The notes below the pieces were generated by a model, which was not told where the DNA came from, ran no database searches, and saw nothing but the letters and a program-made list of their open reading frames with translations. Both the position numbers and the translations under genes were made by a program. A stretch of 64,000 bases of DNA from Saprospiraceae bacterium (GTDB lineage Bacteria; Bacteroidota; Bacteroidia; Chitinophagales; Saprospiraceae): NCBI GenBank assembly GCA_020629315.1, contig JAHDDO010000003.1, positions 1 to 64,000 on the forward strand. The letters are read 5' to 3'. Positions 17,036-26,096 of this stretch are shown here, piece after piece. The first letter of the stretch is position 1. Every line of letters begins with the position of its first letter.

Positions 17036-18437
17036 GAAGAAGAAAATCATAGACGAAGTGGTCGTAAGCGGCGTTGCAGATCGAGGCTTAGCAGTAGGTA
17101 GAGATAAAGAAGGTGTTGTTTATTTCATGCCAGACGCTATTCCTGGTGATGTGGTAAAACTCTTACGAATAAAAAAGAAAAAAGGAGTCTACCATGGTAT
17201 CGTAAAAGAGTATTTACACTATTCTGAAGATAGAATATCAGCAACATGTCAACATTTTGGGATTTGTGGAGGATGCAAATGGCAGCACATGTTGTATGAA
17301 AAACAACTCGAACACAAGTCTCAGGTGGTACATGATGCAATGCGTAGAATTGCCAAAATCTCTACATCGATCATTGCTCCCATTAAAGGATCAGAAAAAA
17401 CATTTCAGTACCGAAACAAAATGGAGTACAGTTTTTCAACAAAACGATGGCTAACGGATGAAGAGATAAAATCAGGGGAAGAAATTTTGCCAGAACCTGC
17501 AGTAGGTTTTCATAGAGCAGGGGCTTTTGATAAAGTGGTTAATATAACTCAATGTCATCTACAGGATGATACGGGAAATAAGATTAGAAACTTTATTAGG
17601 CAAGCATCTTTAGAAAATGATTGGACATTTTATGATGCAAGAAATCATGAAGGCTTTTTGCGAAGTGTATACTTGCGAAACAATCCAACAGGAGATTGGA
17701 TGGTCAATGTGGTATTCAAAGAAAAGCGCGGTCAATTATACAAAGACGTATTGAAACAGCTCGCATTACACTTTCCAGAGATTACGAGCTTGTATTACAT
17801 GATCAATGACAAACGTAATGATAGCATTTTTGATCTTGAAGCTATTCATGTCAATGGTAACAAATATCTAGAATTACCATTGGGACATCTCCGATTCAAA
17901 TTAGGACCTAAAAGCTTTTTTCAAACGAATACCTTTCAAGCAAAAGTGCTTTTTGACCTTGTTAAGGAATTTGCTGATTTGAAAGGAAGTGAAAATATTT
18001 ATGACCTATATTCTGGTATTGGCAGCATTGGATTTTATTTAGCAGATCAGGCAAAACAGATAGTGGGTATTGAAGAAATTCCGGAAGCTATAGATGATGC
18101 AAAATTGAACGCGGAATTAAATAGTATCGATAATGCCATTTTTTATGCAGGAGATGTAAAAGAGATAATGACTCCTGCCTTTGCAAGCAAACATGGCAAG
18201 GCTGATTTGATAATAACAGATCCGCCAAGAGCTGGCATGCATAAAGACATCATTACGATGCTACTGCAAATGGAAGTACCTCGAATCGTTTATGTGAGTT
18301 GCAATCCTTCAACACAAGCTAGAGATGTCCTATTATTAAAGGAAAAATATAGGGTAGAAAAAATGCAACCTGTTGATATGTTTCCACATACACACCATAT
18401 TGAAAATGTGGCTTTATTAACTTTGAAAGATGTCTGA
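17028..18437 (+). CDS. rlmD: RlmD/TrmA-family 23S rRNA (uracil-5-)-methyltransferase
   Basis: A SAM-dependent RNA m5U methyltransferase of 469 residues. A TRAM-like N-terminal beta domain (about residues 8-65) is followed by the iron-sulfur cysteines Cys74, Cys80 and Cys83 in CQHFGICGGCKWQHM, with a fourth in ITQCHLQ. The Rossmann domain has LYSGIGSIGFYLA and DPPRAGMHKDII, and the catalytic cysteine is in YVSCNPSTQA. The cluster motif places it with RlmD (RumA, 23S U1939). Some Bacteroidota enzymes in this group have other uracil targets, so the exact site is not assured. It overlaps the preceding and following genes by 8 nt each. Confidence 0.92.
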   Translation: MSRKKKIIDEVVVSGVADRGLAVGRDKEGVVYFMPDAIPGDVVKLLRIKKKKGVYHGIVKEYLHYSEDRISATCQHFGICGGCKWQHMLYEKQLEHKSQVVHDAMRRIAKISTSIIAPIKGSEKTFQYRNKMEYSFSTKRWLTDEEIKSGEEILPEPAVGFHRAGAFDKVVNITQCHLQDDTGNKIRNFIRQASLENDWTFYDARNHEGFLRSVYLRNNPTGDWMVNVVFKEKRGQLYKDVLKQLALHFPEITSLYYMINDKRNDSIFDLEAIHVNGNKYLELPLGHLRFKLGPKSFFQTNTFQAKVLFDLVKEFADLKGSENIYDLYSGIGSIGFYLADQAKQIVGIEEIPEAIDDAKLNAELNSIDNAIFYAGDVKEIMTPAFASKHGKADLIITDPPRAGMHKDIITMLLQMEVPRIVYVSCNPSTQARDVLLLKEKYRVEKMQPVDMFPHTHHIENVALLTLKDV

Positions 18438-18783
18438 TAATACTGAAAAATTATTTCTGATAGAGCAAGAGCTCAAACAGTATTTGTCCATATTCAAAAA
18501 GACAACAGCGTCTATTTTGGATAACGAAATTTCAAAATATCCTATATATGTGGTCCATAAAGAAGACCTTCAAATAGGAATCAATGTCATTGATCGGTTT
18601 TCCACTAGGTCTAATTGGTCTATCGAAGCAAGTACGCTAGAAGAGTTTGTTGCAAAAAAACTAATTACGGAATCAAAGGTGGATGAATTTAGAAAAACCT
18701 ATAAAAACTCTGAGGAGCATGCTTGCTTTTTTGTGGTTTCTGAATTAGGTGCCCAATTTGTTTTCATTGCCTACCCAAACTAA
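18430..18783 (+). CDS. Conserved-looking small cytoplasmic protein, function unknown
   Basis: A 117-residue protein with no signal peptide or membrane helix. It has a charged N-terminal helix (IEQELKQYLSIFKKTTASIL), a central segment with VHKEDLQIGINVID and WSIEASTLEEFVAKKLI, and a hydrophobic end (CFFVVSELGAQFVFIAYP). I do not recognise the family with certainty. The 8-nt overlap with the methyltransferase gene shows that it is translated from the same message. The mixed alpha/beta pattern would suit a small globular protein. Confidence 0.75.
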   Translation: MSDNTEKLFLIEQELKQYLSIFKKTTASILDNEISKYPIYVVHKEDLQIGINVIDRFSTRSNWSIEASTLEEFVAKKLITESKVDEFRKTYKNSEEHACFFVVSELGAQFVFIAYPN

Positions 18784-18831
18784 TCATACTAACACTGATT
18801 AAAAAAGGGTTAGTAATACAAACTTGACATT

Positions 18832-19665
18832 ATGAAGATCCATATGTTCCATCGTATTCTTGCCATCCCATTTGTTATCGTAGCGGGAATTTCCTTGTAT
18901 TTTGGTTTTGATGGATCAAAAGCCTATTTCACATATGGTCTTACACCAGCCGTTATTGCTCTAGCTATCATTTACATCTTTAACAAGGAAATAGATCTAT
19001 GGTATCAAGAAAAATTTCCCATCCGATTTGATGACTTGGAGTTAACCTTGGCTCAAAAGTATTCGCCCTTTTACAACAGTCTAAACAAGGAACAAAAGTT
19101 GCGATTCGAGCAACGCTTATATGTATTCCTTTCTTCTAAGGATTTTACGGCTATGGGTATGGAGGCTGAGTCCGTGCCTCATGATTTAAAATTTGTAACC
19201 GGCCTTATAGTTGTCGAAATGACCTTTAATGAAGAAGAGAAATTTCGGTTGGATCATTTTGACCATATTATTTTTTACAAGCACCCGTTTCCCACTCCTA
19301 GATTACAATTTTTACATACTGTAGAAACAGATGCAGAAGATGGTGTAATCATCATAGCCATGGATTATTTTTCGGCAGCGGTAAATGACCGTGTTCATTT
19401 TTACCACACAGGGTATCACATTATGGGTGAAGCCTTTGTTCACCAATTCAATACCTATGATTACCCTTCAGATCTAAATTGGGAGACTATCGAAAAATCT
19501 ACCGGGTTTACAAGAGATCAAATTACAGGAGTGTTAGGTTTAAAGCATATTGATTTATTGCCTGTAACGATCAGTACGTTCTTTGCACATGGAGAAAAAA
19601 TGAAAGAAGTAAACCCTTCCTTGCATAGAGAACTAGAGGATATTTTTCACCGAAGACATATTTAA
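18832..19665 (+). CDS. MtfA-like (zincin-fold) membrane protein, apparently inactive
   Basis: Two N-terminal hydrophobic segments (about residues 9-50) precede a domain that follows the MtfA/zinc-dependent peptidase family in layout: FYNSLNKEQKLRFEQRLYVFLSSKDF, then a long alpha/beta region. Where active members have HEFAH, this protein has EAFVH (residues 200-204), so the first ligand His and the catalytic Glu are gone. The downstream region that normally carries the third metal ligand reads LLPVTISTFF. It is therefore probably a non-catalytic relative. In E. coli, MtfA binds the repressor Mlc; that partner cannot be assumed here. The neighbours give no help. Confidence 0.7.
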   Translation: MKIHMFHRILAIPFVIVAGISLYFGFDGSKAYFTYGLTPAVIALAIIYIFNKEIDLWYQEKFPIRFDDLELTLAQKYSPFYNSLNKEQKLRFEQRLYVFLSSKDFTAMGMEAESVPHDLKFVTGLIVVEMTFNEEEKFRLDHFDHIIFYKHPFPTPRLQFLHTVETDAEDGVIIIAMDYFSAAVNDRVHFYHTGYHIMGEAFVHQFNTYDYPSDLNWETIEKSTGFTRDQITGVLGLKHIDLLPVTISTFFAHGEKMKEVNPSLHRELEDIFHRRHI

Positions 19666-19738
19666 TAATTCAGGTTTTGTAAATGTTATTATAGCGATAA
19701 CATTGCAAATTACGGGCGAATATCTCTAAACTTGAATC

Positions 19739-21193
19739 ATGTTTAATAGCTATCGCCTTATACTTTTTAGTATTCTGGTATTGAGTGCTTGTGCTCAAAA
19801 AGAAGTGTCTAAATTGCCTAATGTCATACTTATATTTTCAGATGATCAAGGTTATAGTGATTTAGGCGCACATCAGGTGGTTTCTGATATTAAAACACCT
19901 CACTTAGACGCTCTGGCAAAGAACGGTGTACTAATGCGTACGGCATATGTTACCGCGCCACAATGCACCCCTTCAAGAGCCGGTATTTTGACGGGTCAAT
20001 ATCAACAACGTTTTGGATTAGAAACGAATGTTGATGGCCCTTTGCATTTAGAATCTGTAACCATCGCTGAACGCTTAAAAAAGCAAGGGTATACAACCGC
20101 AATGGTTGGGAAATGGCACTTAGAGCCCCATCTTTTGTCGCGAACATGGATTCGTGAGACCTATGGGAAAGAGAATGAAAAGCAGATCAGAAATATTCCT
20201 TGGCAGGAGAGAGAACGCTATCTGCCAACTAATCAAGGCTTTGATTTTATGTGGATGGGCGAAGTAAATAACTATTTTGTGAATTATGATTTCGAGGGAA
20301 ATTTATTTCAAGAGACGAGAGCCATTCAAAATAGATCTGATCGGATAGAGTTGCAAACACAAGCAAGCTTGCATTTTTTAGAAAATCATGCGGAAGCCCC
20401 TTTTTTTCTTTATTTGCCCTATTTCGCACCTCATGTACCTTTAGGTGCTCAAAAGAAATATTTAGATAGATTTCCAGGGAAAATGCCAGAAAGGCGTAGA
20501 CACGCTTTGGGGTTAATTTCAGCTATGGATGATGGTGTGGGAGCTATCGTACAGTTACTGAAGGAAAAGGGTGTGTATGAGAACACTATGATTTTCTTTA
20601 TCAGTGATAATGGAGCACCATTGGCATTGGATAAAGAGGATACACCAGACTTATTGGCTTATGATTCATCTTGGGATGGGTCTTTAAATGAGCCTTGGTT
20701 AGGCGAGAAGGGGATGTTAACCGAAGGAGGCATCAGAGTCCCGTTTATTTTTAGTTACCCAAATCGTATAAAGGAAAGTCAAGAATTTGAAAAACCGGTG
20801 ATTAGCTTGGATGTGGCAGCTACTATTATGAGCCAAGTAACGGACACTATTCCAAGCGAGTTTGACGGTGTGGATTTGGTTCCATATATATTGGGCGAAA
20901 AAAAGAATTCGCCTCACCCTTTTTTATATTGGCGATTTTGGCAGCAGTCGGCCATTAGAAATGATAGATGGAAGTATTTGCGATTGACCGATGGCCGAGA
21001 GTTTTTATTTGACCTTTCTAGTACGGATCATGAAACAAAAAATCTAATTAAAGAAAGAAGCGATGTTGCTGTCTATCTGAGAAAAGAATTATTGAACTGG
21101 TCAAAAGAACTTCCAAAACCGGGACTAGGAAAGCGAGCGATTAAGGGGCAAGAAAAACTCTGGTATGATTTTCATCTAAAAGACCTGCAATAA
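19739..21193 (+). CDS. Sulfatase (arylsulfatase family), lipoprotein
   Basis: A type I formylglycine-dependent sulfatase of 484 residues that removes sulfate esters, typically from polysaccharides in this phylum. The signal region FSILVLSACAQ has a lipobox with Cys18. The metal-binding start is FSDDQGYSDLG. The modified cysteine is Cys76 in QCTPSRAGILTG, matching C-x-P-S-R. Further sulfatase elements are VGKWHLE, PFFLYLPYFAPHVP and FISDNGAP. No formylglycine-generating enzyme gene is present in the window. The gene stands alone on the plus strand, with a TAAACTTG element ending 4 nt before the ATG. The substrate is unknown; no susD/susC pair is adjacent. Confidence 0.92.
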   Translation: MFNSYRLILFSILVLSACAQKEVSKLPNVILIFSDDQGYSDLGAHQVVSDIKTPHLDALAKNGVLMRTAYVTAPQCTPSRAGILTGQYQQRFGLETNVDGPLHLESVTIAERLKKQGYTTAMVGKWHLEPHLLSRTWIRETYGKENEKQIRNIPWQERERYLPTNQGFDFMWMGEVNNYFVNYDFEGNLFQETRAIQNRSDRIELQTQASLHFLENHAEAPFFLYLPYFAPHVPLGAQKKYLDRFPGKMPERRRHALGLISAMDDGVGAIVQLLKEKGVYENTMIFFISDNGAPLALDKEDTPDLLAYDSSWDGSLNEPWLGEKGMLTEGGIRVPFIFSYPNRIKESQEFEKPVISLDVAATIMSQVTDTIPSEFDGVDLVPYILGEKKNSPHPFLYWRFWQQSAIRNDRWKYLRLTDGREFLFDLSSTDHETKNLIKERSDVAVYLRKELLNWSKELPKPGLGKRAIKGQEKLWYDFHLKDLQ

Positions 21194-21288
21194 TGTAGCT
21201 ATGTATTCATTTATGCCTATAAGCTTCCTTCATTCTGAGCAGATCAAGTGCCCTTAATTTTATAAATTGAGAAGAAGTAAATTTAATT

Positions 21289-22767
21289 ATGCATATCCTA
21301 GCTATTGACCAAGGCACCACCAGTTCTAGAGCCATCCTTTTTAATGAAAAGCTTGAAAAGATATCGGTCGGACAGTTGGCATTTAAGCAGTACTACCCAA
21401 ATGCGGCATGGGTGGAACACGACCCTGAAGAGATATGGAAGAGTACCTTACTAAGCATCTTTGAATGTATTGATAACAGTGGTTCTTCAGTAGATGACAT
21501 CGATTGTATAGGAATCACTAACCAGAGAGAAACCACAATCCTGTGGGACAAAAGGACGGGTGAGGCCATTCATCCTGCCATAGTATGGCAAGATAGACGA
21601 ACCGCCGATTTATGCAATCAGTTAAAGGAAGCCGGCTATGGGGAGGGTATACAAGAACGAACAGGTCTTATTCTAGATGCTTATTTTTCAGCAACTAAAA
21701 TTCAGTACATTTTAAATGAAGTGCCCGAAGCTAGATCTTTGGCCCAAGAAGGACATCTAGCCTTTGGGACAGTAGACAGCTGGTTAGTATGGAAATTGAC
21801 TGGAGGAAAGGTGCATGCTACAGATGTAACGAATGCCAGTCGTACGATGCTGTACAATATCAATGAATTGAAATGGGATGAAAGTTTACTAGATCTTTTT
21901 GATATTCCTGCATCTATTTTACCAGAAGTCTTTGATTCCTCGGCTCATGTAGGTAATACAGACCCCGATCTTCTTGGTAATTCTATTCCGATATGTAGTA
22001 TGATTGGTGATCAACAATCGGCCTTATTTGGCCAAGGTTGTTTCAATGAAGGTGATGTAAAGAATACCTATGGAACAGGTTGTTTTATAATGTTGAACAC
22101 TGGGGAAAGTATGATTCACTCTAGACATAATATGTTATCAACCTTAGCTTGGAAGATTGGCGATGAATGTAAATATGCCATTGAAGGTAGTGTATTTGTA
22201 GCAGGGGCAGTTGTTCAATGGTTGATAGACGAATTAGGCCTTTTTTCTAATCTAGAAGATATGCTTGCTTCTGTTCATGAAGTGCAAGATACCGACGGTG
22301 TAGTTTTTGTTCCAGCATTGACAGGACTAGCAGCGCCTTATTGGGACCCCAGTGCTAGAGGCACATTATTAGGAATTACTAGAGGCACAAAGAAAGGACA
22401 TATAGCTGCCGCCGCTTTGGAAGGCATCGTTTTTCAAGTTAATGATGTACTACAATCCATGAAAAAAGATTTAGGAAGGGATATACCATCCATGAAAGTA
22501 GATGGTGGTATTTCTGTTAATAAAGCCCTGATGCAGTTTCAAGCCAACATTTCCAATATGGACATTGAAAAACCCATATATCAAGAGTCAACCGCATTAG
22601 GAGCTGCTATGTTGGCTGGGTTAGCAAGAGGTATTTGGGACCGAAAAACACTGGCGGATTTATTACAAATAGATGAGCGCCTTAGCCCGACATATTCAGA
22701 AGAAGAACGTGCTGAGAAGACAAATGCATGGAAGAAAGCAGTGAATAGAGCGCTAGAATGGGCCTAA
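21289..22767 (+). CDS. glpK: Glycerol kinase
   Basis: Phosphorylates glycerol to sn-glycerol 3-phosphate in the cytoplasm. At 492 residues it is full length. The FGGY-family motifs are plain: DQGTTSSRAILF at the N-terminus, CIGITNQRETTILWDKRTGE, the PAIVWQDRRT stretch, MIGDQQSALFGQGC, and the C-terminal VDGGISVNKALMQFQANI with ALGAAMLAGLARGIW. No glycerol facilitator or glycerol-3-phosphate dehydrogenase gene is adjacent. The homogentisate gene begins 50 nt downstream, so it could be on the same transcript, though the pathways are unrelated. The identification is strong. Confidence 0.96.
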   Translation: MHILAIDQGTTSSRAILFNEKLEKISVGQLAFKQYYPNAAWVEHDPEEIWKSTLLSIFECIDNSGSSVDDIDCIGITNQRETTILWDKRTGEAIHPAIVWQDRRTADLCNQLKEAGYGEGIQERTGLILDAYFSATKIQYILNEVPEARSLAQEGHLAFGTVDSWLVWKLTGGKVHATDVTNASRTMLYNINELKWDESLLDLFDIPASILPEVFDSSAHVGNTDPDLLGNSIPICSMIGDQQSALFGQGCFNEGDVKNTYGTGCFIMLNTGESMIHSRHNMLSTLAWKIGDECKYAIEGSVFVAGAVVQWLIDELGLFSNLEDMLASVHEVQDTDGVVFVPALTGLAAPYWDPSARGTLLGITRGTKKGHIAAAALEGIVFQVNDVLQSMKKDLGRDIPSMKVDGGISVNKALMQFQANISNMDIEKPIYQESTALGAAMLAGLARGIWDRKTLADLLQIDERLSPTYSEEERAEKTNAWKKAVNRALEWA

Positions 22768-22817
22768 CGCAATTTTTAAAATACAATGTTTAATTTAGTT
22801 GTCAAAACAAGTAAATC

Positions 22818-23978
22818 ATGCCGATTTATCATAGATTAGGTAAGATCCCTCAAAAACGTCATACTCAATTCAGAAAAGAAGACGGTGGATTATACTATGA
22901 GCAATTGTTTGGGACTATAGGCTTTGATGGTATGTCTTCACTATTATACCATTTGGAGCGACCCACTAAGGTTACAGCGGTTGGTGAGGCCATTGATCTG
23001 CAACCTAAAATTGCGGTAGAGAAGAATATTAAAGCCCGAAAATTCATTGGATTCGAAGCACAAGCAACGGATGACTTTCTTGAGTCTCGTGTACCTGTTA
23101 TGCTTAACAATGATATTATCATCGGTGTAGCGTCCCCTAGAAAATCACTTAACACCTACTTTTACAAAAACGCGGATGCAGATGAGATGCTCTTTATCCA
23201 CAAAGGAACGGGCACGCTACGGACCCTTCTAGGGAACATTTCTTTTGAGTATGGCGATTACTTAATTATACCACGAGGTATGATATATCAAATTGATTTC
23301 GATACGGAAGAGAATCGCATCTTGTACGCCGAGTCATTTCATCCGATTTATACACCTAAGCGATATCGAAATTGGTTTGGACAGTTACTAGAACATTCGC
23401 CATATTGTGAACGTGATTATAAGCTTCCAAGCGATTTGGAAACACATGATGAACAAGGCGAATTCGAAATAAAAATTAAAAAGCAAGGGATGCTCCACAG
23501 CCTTATCTACAGCTCTCATCCATTTGATGTGGTAGGTTGGGATGGATATAATTTCCCTTATGGGTTTTCAATCCATAATTTTGAACCCATAACCGGTAGG
23601 GTACACCAGCCACCACCGGTCCACCAAACATTCGAGACGAGTGCCTTTGTGATCTGTTCTTTCTGCCCACGATTGTACGATTACCACCCACTTTCTATAC
23701 CAGCACCTTACAATCACTCAAATATTGATTCGGATGAAATGCTATACTATGTAGATGGTGACTTTATGAGTAGAAATGACATTGGACCTGGATATATGAC
23801 CTTGCATCCTGGAGGGATCCCACATGGACCTCATCCCGGTGCTTACGAACGTAGTATTGGACAAAAAGAAACAGAAGAGTTGGCTGTAATGATAGATACA
23901 TTTAAGCCCCTTAAACTGACAGAAGCTGCATTAAAATTAGATGACGGCAAATATTTTAAATCTTGGATTGAGCATTAA
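22818..23978 (+). CDS. hmgA: Homogentisate 1,2-dioxygenase
   Basis: Opens the ring of homogentisate to maleylacetoacetate in tyrosine and phenylalanine breakdown; a non-heme iron(II) enzyme with a double cupin fold. Diagnostic stretches are GWDGYNFPYGFSIHNFEP with GRVHQPPPVHQTFET, then PYNHSNIDSDEMLYYV and LHPGGIPHGPHPG, which contain the expected iron-ligand His and Glu residues. The 386-residue length is that of the shorter bacterial form. The fumarylacetoacetase gene follows after 9 nt. The identification is strong from the His-rich motifs and from the neighbour. Confidence 0.93.
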   Translation: MPIYHRLGKIPQKRHTQFRKEDGGLYYEQLFGTIGFDGMSSLLYHLERPTKVTAVGEAIDLQPKIAVEKNIKARKFIGFEAQATDDFLESRVPVMLNNDIIIGVASPRKSLNTYFYKNADADEMLFIHKGTGTLRTLLGNISFEYGDYLIIPRGMIYQIDFDTEENRILYAESFHPIYTPKRYRNWFGQLLEHSPYCERDYKLPSDLETHDEQGEFEIKIKKQGMLHSLIYSSHPFDVVGWDGYNFPYGFSIHNFEPITGRVHQPPPVHQTFETSAFVICSFCPRLYDYHPLSIPAPYNHSNIDSDEMLYYVDGDFMSRNDIGPGYMTLHPGGIPHGPHPGAYERSIGQKETEELAVMIDTFKPLKLTEAALKLDDGKYFKSWIEH

Positions 23979-23987
23979 AAAGAAATT

Positions 23988-25226
23988 ATGAATTGTTGGA
24001 TAAAAGGCGCAGAAGACACAGATTTTAGTATTCACAATATTCCCTTTGGTATTTTCAGCGCTGAAGGTCGATCGCCGCGAATTGGAACAGCGATCGGTGA
24101 TCAGGTGATGGATCTTAAAGTAGCGGCTATTCTAAGCATCTTTGATGAGTTAGCCATTCCCTTACCTATTTGGGAAGAAGACACGCTAAATAATTTTATA
24201 GGCTTAGGGAAAGCCGTCACCAGTAGAGCTAGACAAATAATACAAGAAGAGTTATGCAATGAAGAATCCGTCCTTCGCTCGAATGATCAGTTATTTGTAC
24301 CCATGTCAGAATGCACAATGCACATGCCAGTACAAGTCGGTGATTACACGGACTTTTATTCAAGCATAGAACACGCGACGAATGTAGGGAAATTGTTTAG
24401 AGATCCAGAGAATGCATTACTGCCTAACTGGAAACATTTGCCAGTAGGATATCATGGCCGTGCCTCTTCGATCATAGTCAGTGGTCAAGATATTATCAGA
24501 CCCAAAGGTCAAACTAAACCACCTGAAGGGGCACCCGTTTTTGGTCCGTCTAAACGCTTGGATTATGAATTAGAAATGGGATTTATCATAGGTAAAAACT
24601 CAAACTTGGGAAGTGGTGTTCCCGTTAATGATGCTGAAGATTATATTTTCGGAAAAGTCATTTTTAATGACTGGTCAGCACGTGATATCCAAAAGTGGGA
24701 ATATGTTCCCTTAGGTCCTTTTTTAGGAAAGAACTTTGCTTCTTCCATTTCACCATGGGTAGTCACTCTAGATGCCCTGGAACCATTCAGAACCCATGGA
24801 CCGCTTCAAGATCCTGCTGTCTTGCCCTATTTGCAATATGATGGGCAACGCAATTTTGATATCAAATTAGAAGTAGGTATTACGCCAGATGGAGGACAAG
24901 AAAACATCGTTTGTCGTTCCAACTTTAAATACATGTACTGGAATATGTCTCAGCAATTGGCTCACCATACAGTTAATGGTTGTAATGTCAAAGTGGGCGA
25001 TATGATGGCTTCAGGAACGATTAGTGGTAAGGATGAAAACTCTTTTGGATCCATGCTCGAATTAAGTTGGGCAGGTAAAAAGCCGGTTACCTTGAATGAT
25101 GGTTCGACTCGTTCATTCCTTGCCGATGGCGATACAGTGACGATGAGAGCCCATTGTCAACAGGGAAATATACGAGTCGGATTTGGTGAAGTACGTGCCC
25201 AAATCAAACCTGCAATTAATGCATAA
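23988..25226 (+). CDS. fahA: Fumarylacetoacetase
   Basis: Last enzyme of tyrosine catabolism, splitting fumarylacetoacetate into fumarate and acetoacetate. An SH3-like N-terminal domain (to about residue 120) precedes the catalytic domain. Visible motifs are VGDYTDFYSSIEHATNVG, LPVGYHGRASSIIVSG, LDYELEMGFIIG, NDWSARDIQKWEYVPLGPF and ASGTISGKDENSFGSMLEL, covering the metal-binding acidic residues and the catalytic His. 412 residues is normal. It follows the homogentisate dioxygenase gene by 9 nt, giving a two-gene unit. Maleylacetoacetate isomerase, needed between the two steps, is not in the window. Confidence 0.96.
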   Translation: MNCWIKGAEDTDFSIHNIPFGIFSAEGRSPRIGTAIGDQVMDLKVAAILSIFDELAIPLPIWEEDTLNNFIGLGKAVTSRARQIIQEELCNEESVLRSNDQLFVPMSECTMHMPVQVGDYTDFYSSIEHATNVGKLFRDPENALLPNWKHLPVGYHGRASSIIVSGQDIIRPKGQTKPPEGAPVFGPSKRLDYELEMGFIIGKNSNLGSGVPVNDAEDYIFGKVIFNDWSARDIQKWEYVPLGPFLGKNFASSISPWVVTLDALEPFRTHGPLQDPAVLPYLQYDGQRNFDIKLEVGITPDGGQENIVCRSNFKYMYWNMSQQLAHHTVNGCNVKVGDMMASGTISGKDENSFGSMLELSWAGKKPVTLNDGSTRSFLADGDTVTMRAHCQQGNIRVGFGEVRAQIKPAINA

Positions 25227-26082
25227 CTTTCGAGAATACAGGATTTTCCTCTTTATTCTTTGTGTATGTTTATGGGCATGCAGCGCTGAAGTGGAGGTGA
25301 AAAAAGAGACATCCAAACAAACAGATAAACCTGCATCTTCTCCGCTAAAAAAGATTCCTGTCCTAAACATGGGTAGCTTCCATTTTGGAATGACCACAGA
25401 TGAGAATAAAACAGAATTTGACGAGCATGATTTAGAAAATCAAAAAGCGGCCCATGCCATTGCCGCTAAATTAGCCGCTTTTAAACCGAGCGTCATCGTA
25501 GTCGAAGTACCACCTAAGTACGATAAGGATTTGCAAGAATATTATGATGAGTATAAGGCAGATCCTGACATGCCTATGAAGAACCCAACTGAAACAGAAC
25601 TCATAGCTTTCGAATTAGGGCGTTTGGCAAATACCCAACGTATTCATGGCATCGATCACAAAATGAATTACAATTATCGGATAGCCAGAGATATAGAAAA
25701 CAATACTATTGACTCCTCTATGGTAACGGCCTTCTATAAGTATAGAGAAGAACTATTTGACGATGTACCAAAAAATCAAGATTCATTGAGCTTGCTCGAA
25801 AAAATGAAAATTAGAAATACAGATTCGTATCTAGATTACATGTTTATGGTTAATGCGGATATTCTAACACATGCAGGTTCAGAAAATAATTTTGAAGGCG
25901 CTGACCAAGCTACGCTTTTTTACCAACGGAACTTAAGAATGTTTAGCAATCTTAATAGACTCAAGCTTACTGAGGATGATAGGGTCTTCATCCTTATGGG
26001 AGCCGCTCACACCGCTTTTTTTCGGGATTTTTTAAGCCGCAACCCTAAGTACAAACTAGTTTCAGCATTAGATTATCTCTAA
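25219..26082 (+). CDS. DUF5694/TraB-like lipoprotein
   Basis: A predicted lipoprotein: the hydrophobic segment FLFILCVCLWACSAE ends at a lipobox cysteine. The mature part has PVLNMGSFHFGM, FKPSVIVVEVPPKYD, FELGRLANTQRIHGIDHKMNY and the C-terminal RVFILMGAAHTAFFRDFL, a pattern of the TraB/PrgY-like superfamily (DUF5694 group) in which conserved Glu and His residues suggest a metal-dependent hydrolase or protease. The activity is unproven. The start chosen is the ATG at 25219, giving an 8-nt overlap with fahA and a clean signal peptide; a TTG at 25183 would add twelve residues ahead of it. It is convergent with the carboxypeptidase gene. Confidence 0.82.
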   Translation: MHNFREYRIFLFILCVCLWACSAEVEVKKETSKQTDKPASSPLKKIPVLNMGSFHFGMTTDENKTEFDEHDLENQKAAHAIAAKLAAFKPSVIVVEVPPKYDKDLQEYYDEYKADPDMPMKNPTETELIAFELGRLANTQRIHGIDHKMNYNYRIARDIENNTIDSSMVTAFYKYREELFDDVPKNQDSLSLLEKMKIRNTDSYLDYMFMVNADILTHAGSENNFEGADQATLFYQRNLRMFSNLNRLKLTEDDRVFILMGAAHTAFFRDFLSRNPKYKLVSALDYL

Positions 26083-26096
26083 TTTTAAGCCGCAGC

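Noticed and set aside
18789-18815. ACTAAC/GTTAGT inverted repeat after the 117-residue protein gene
   Set aside because: The stem is short, the loop long and no T run follows, so it is not reported as a terminator.
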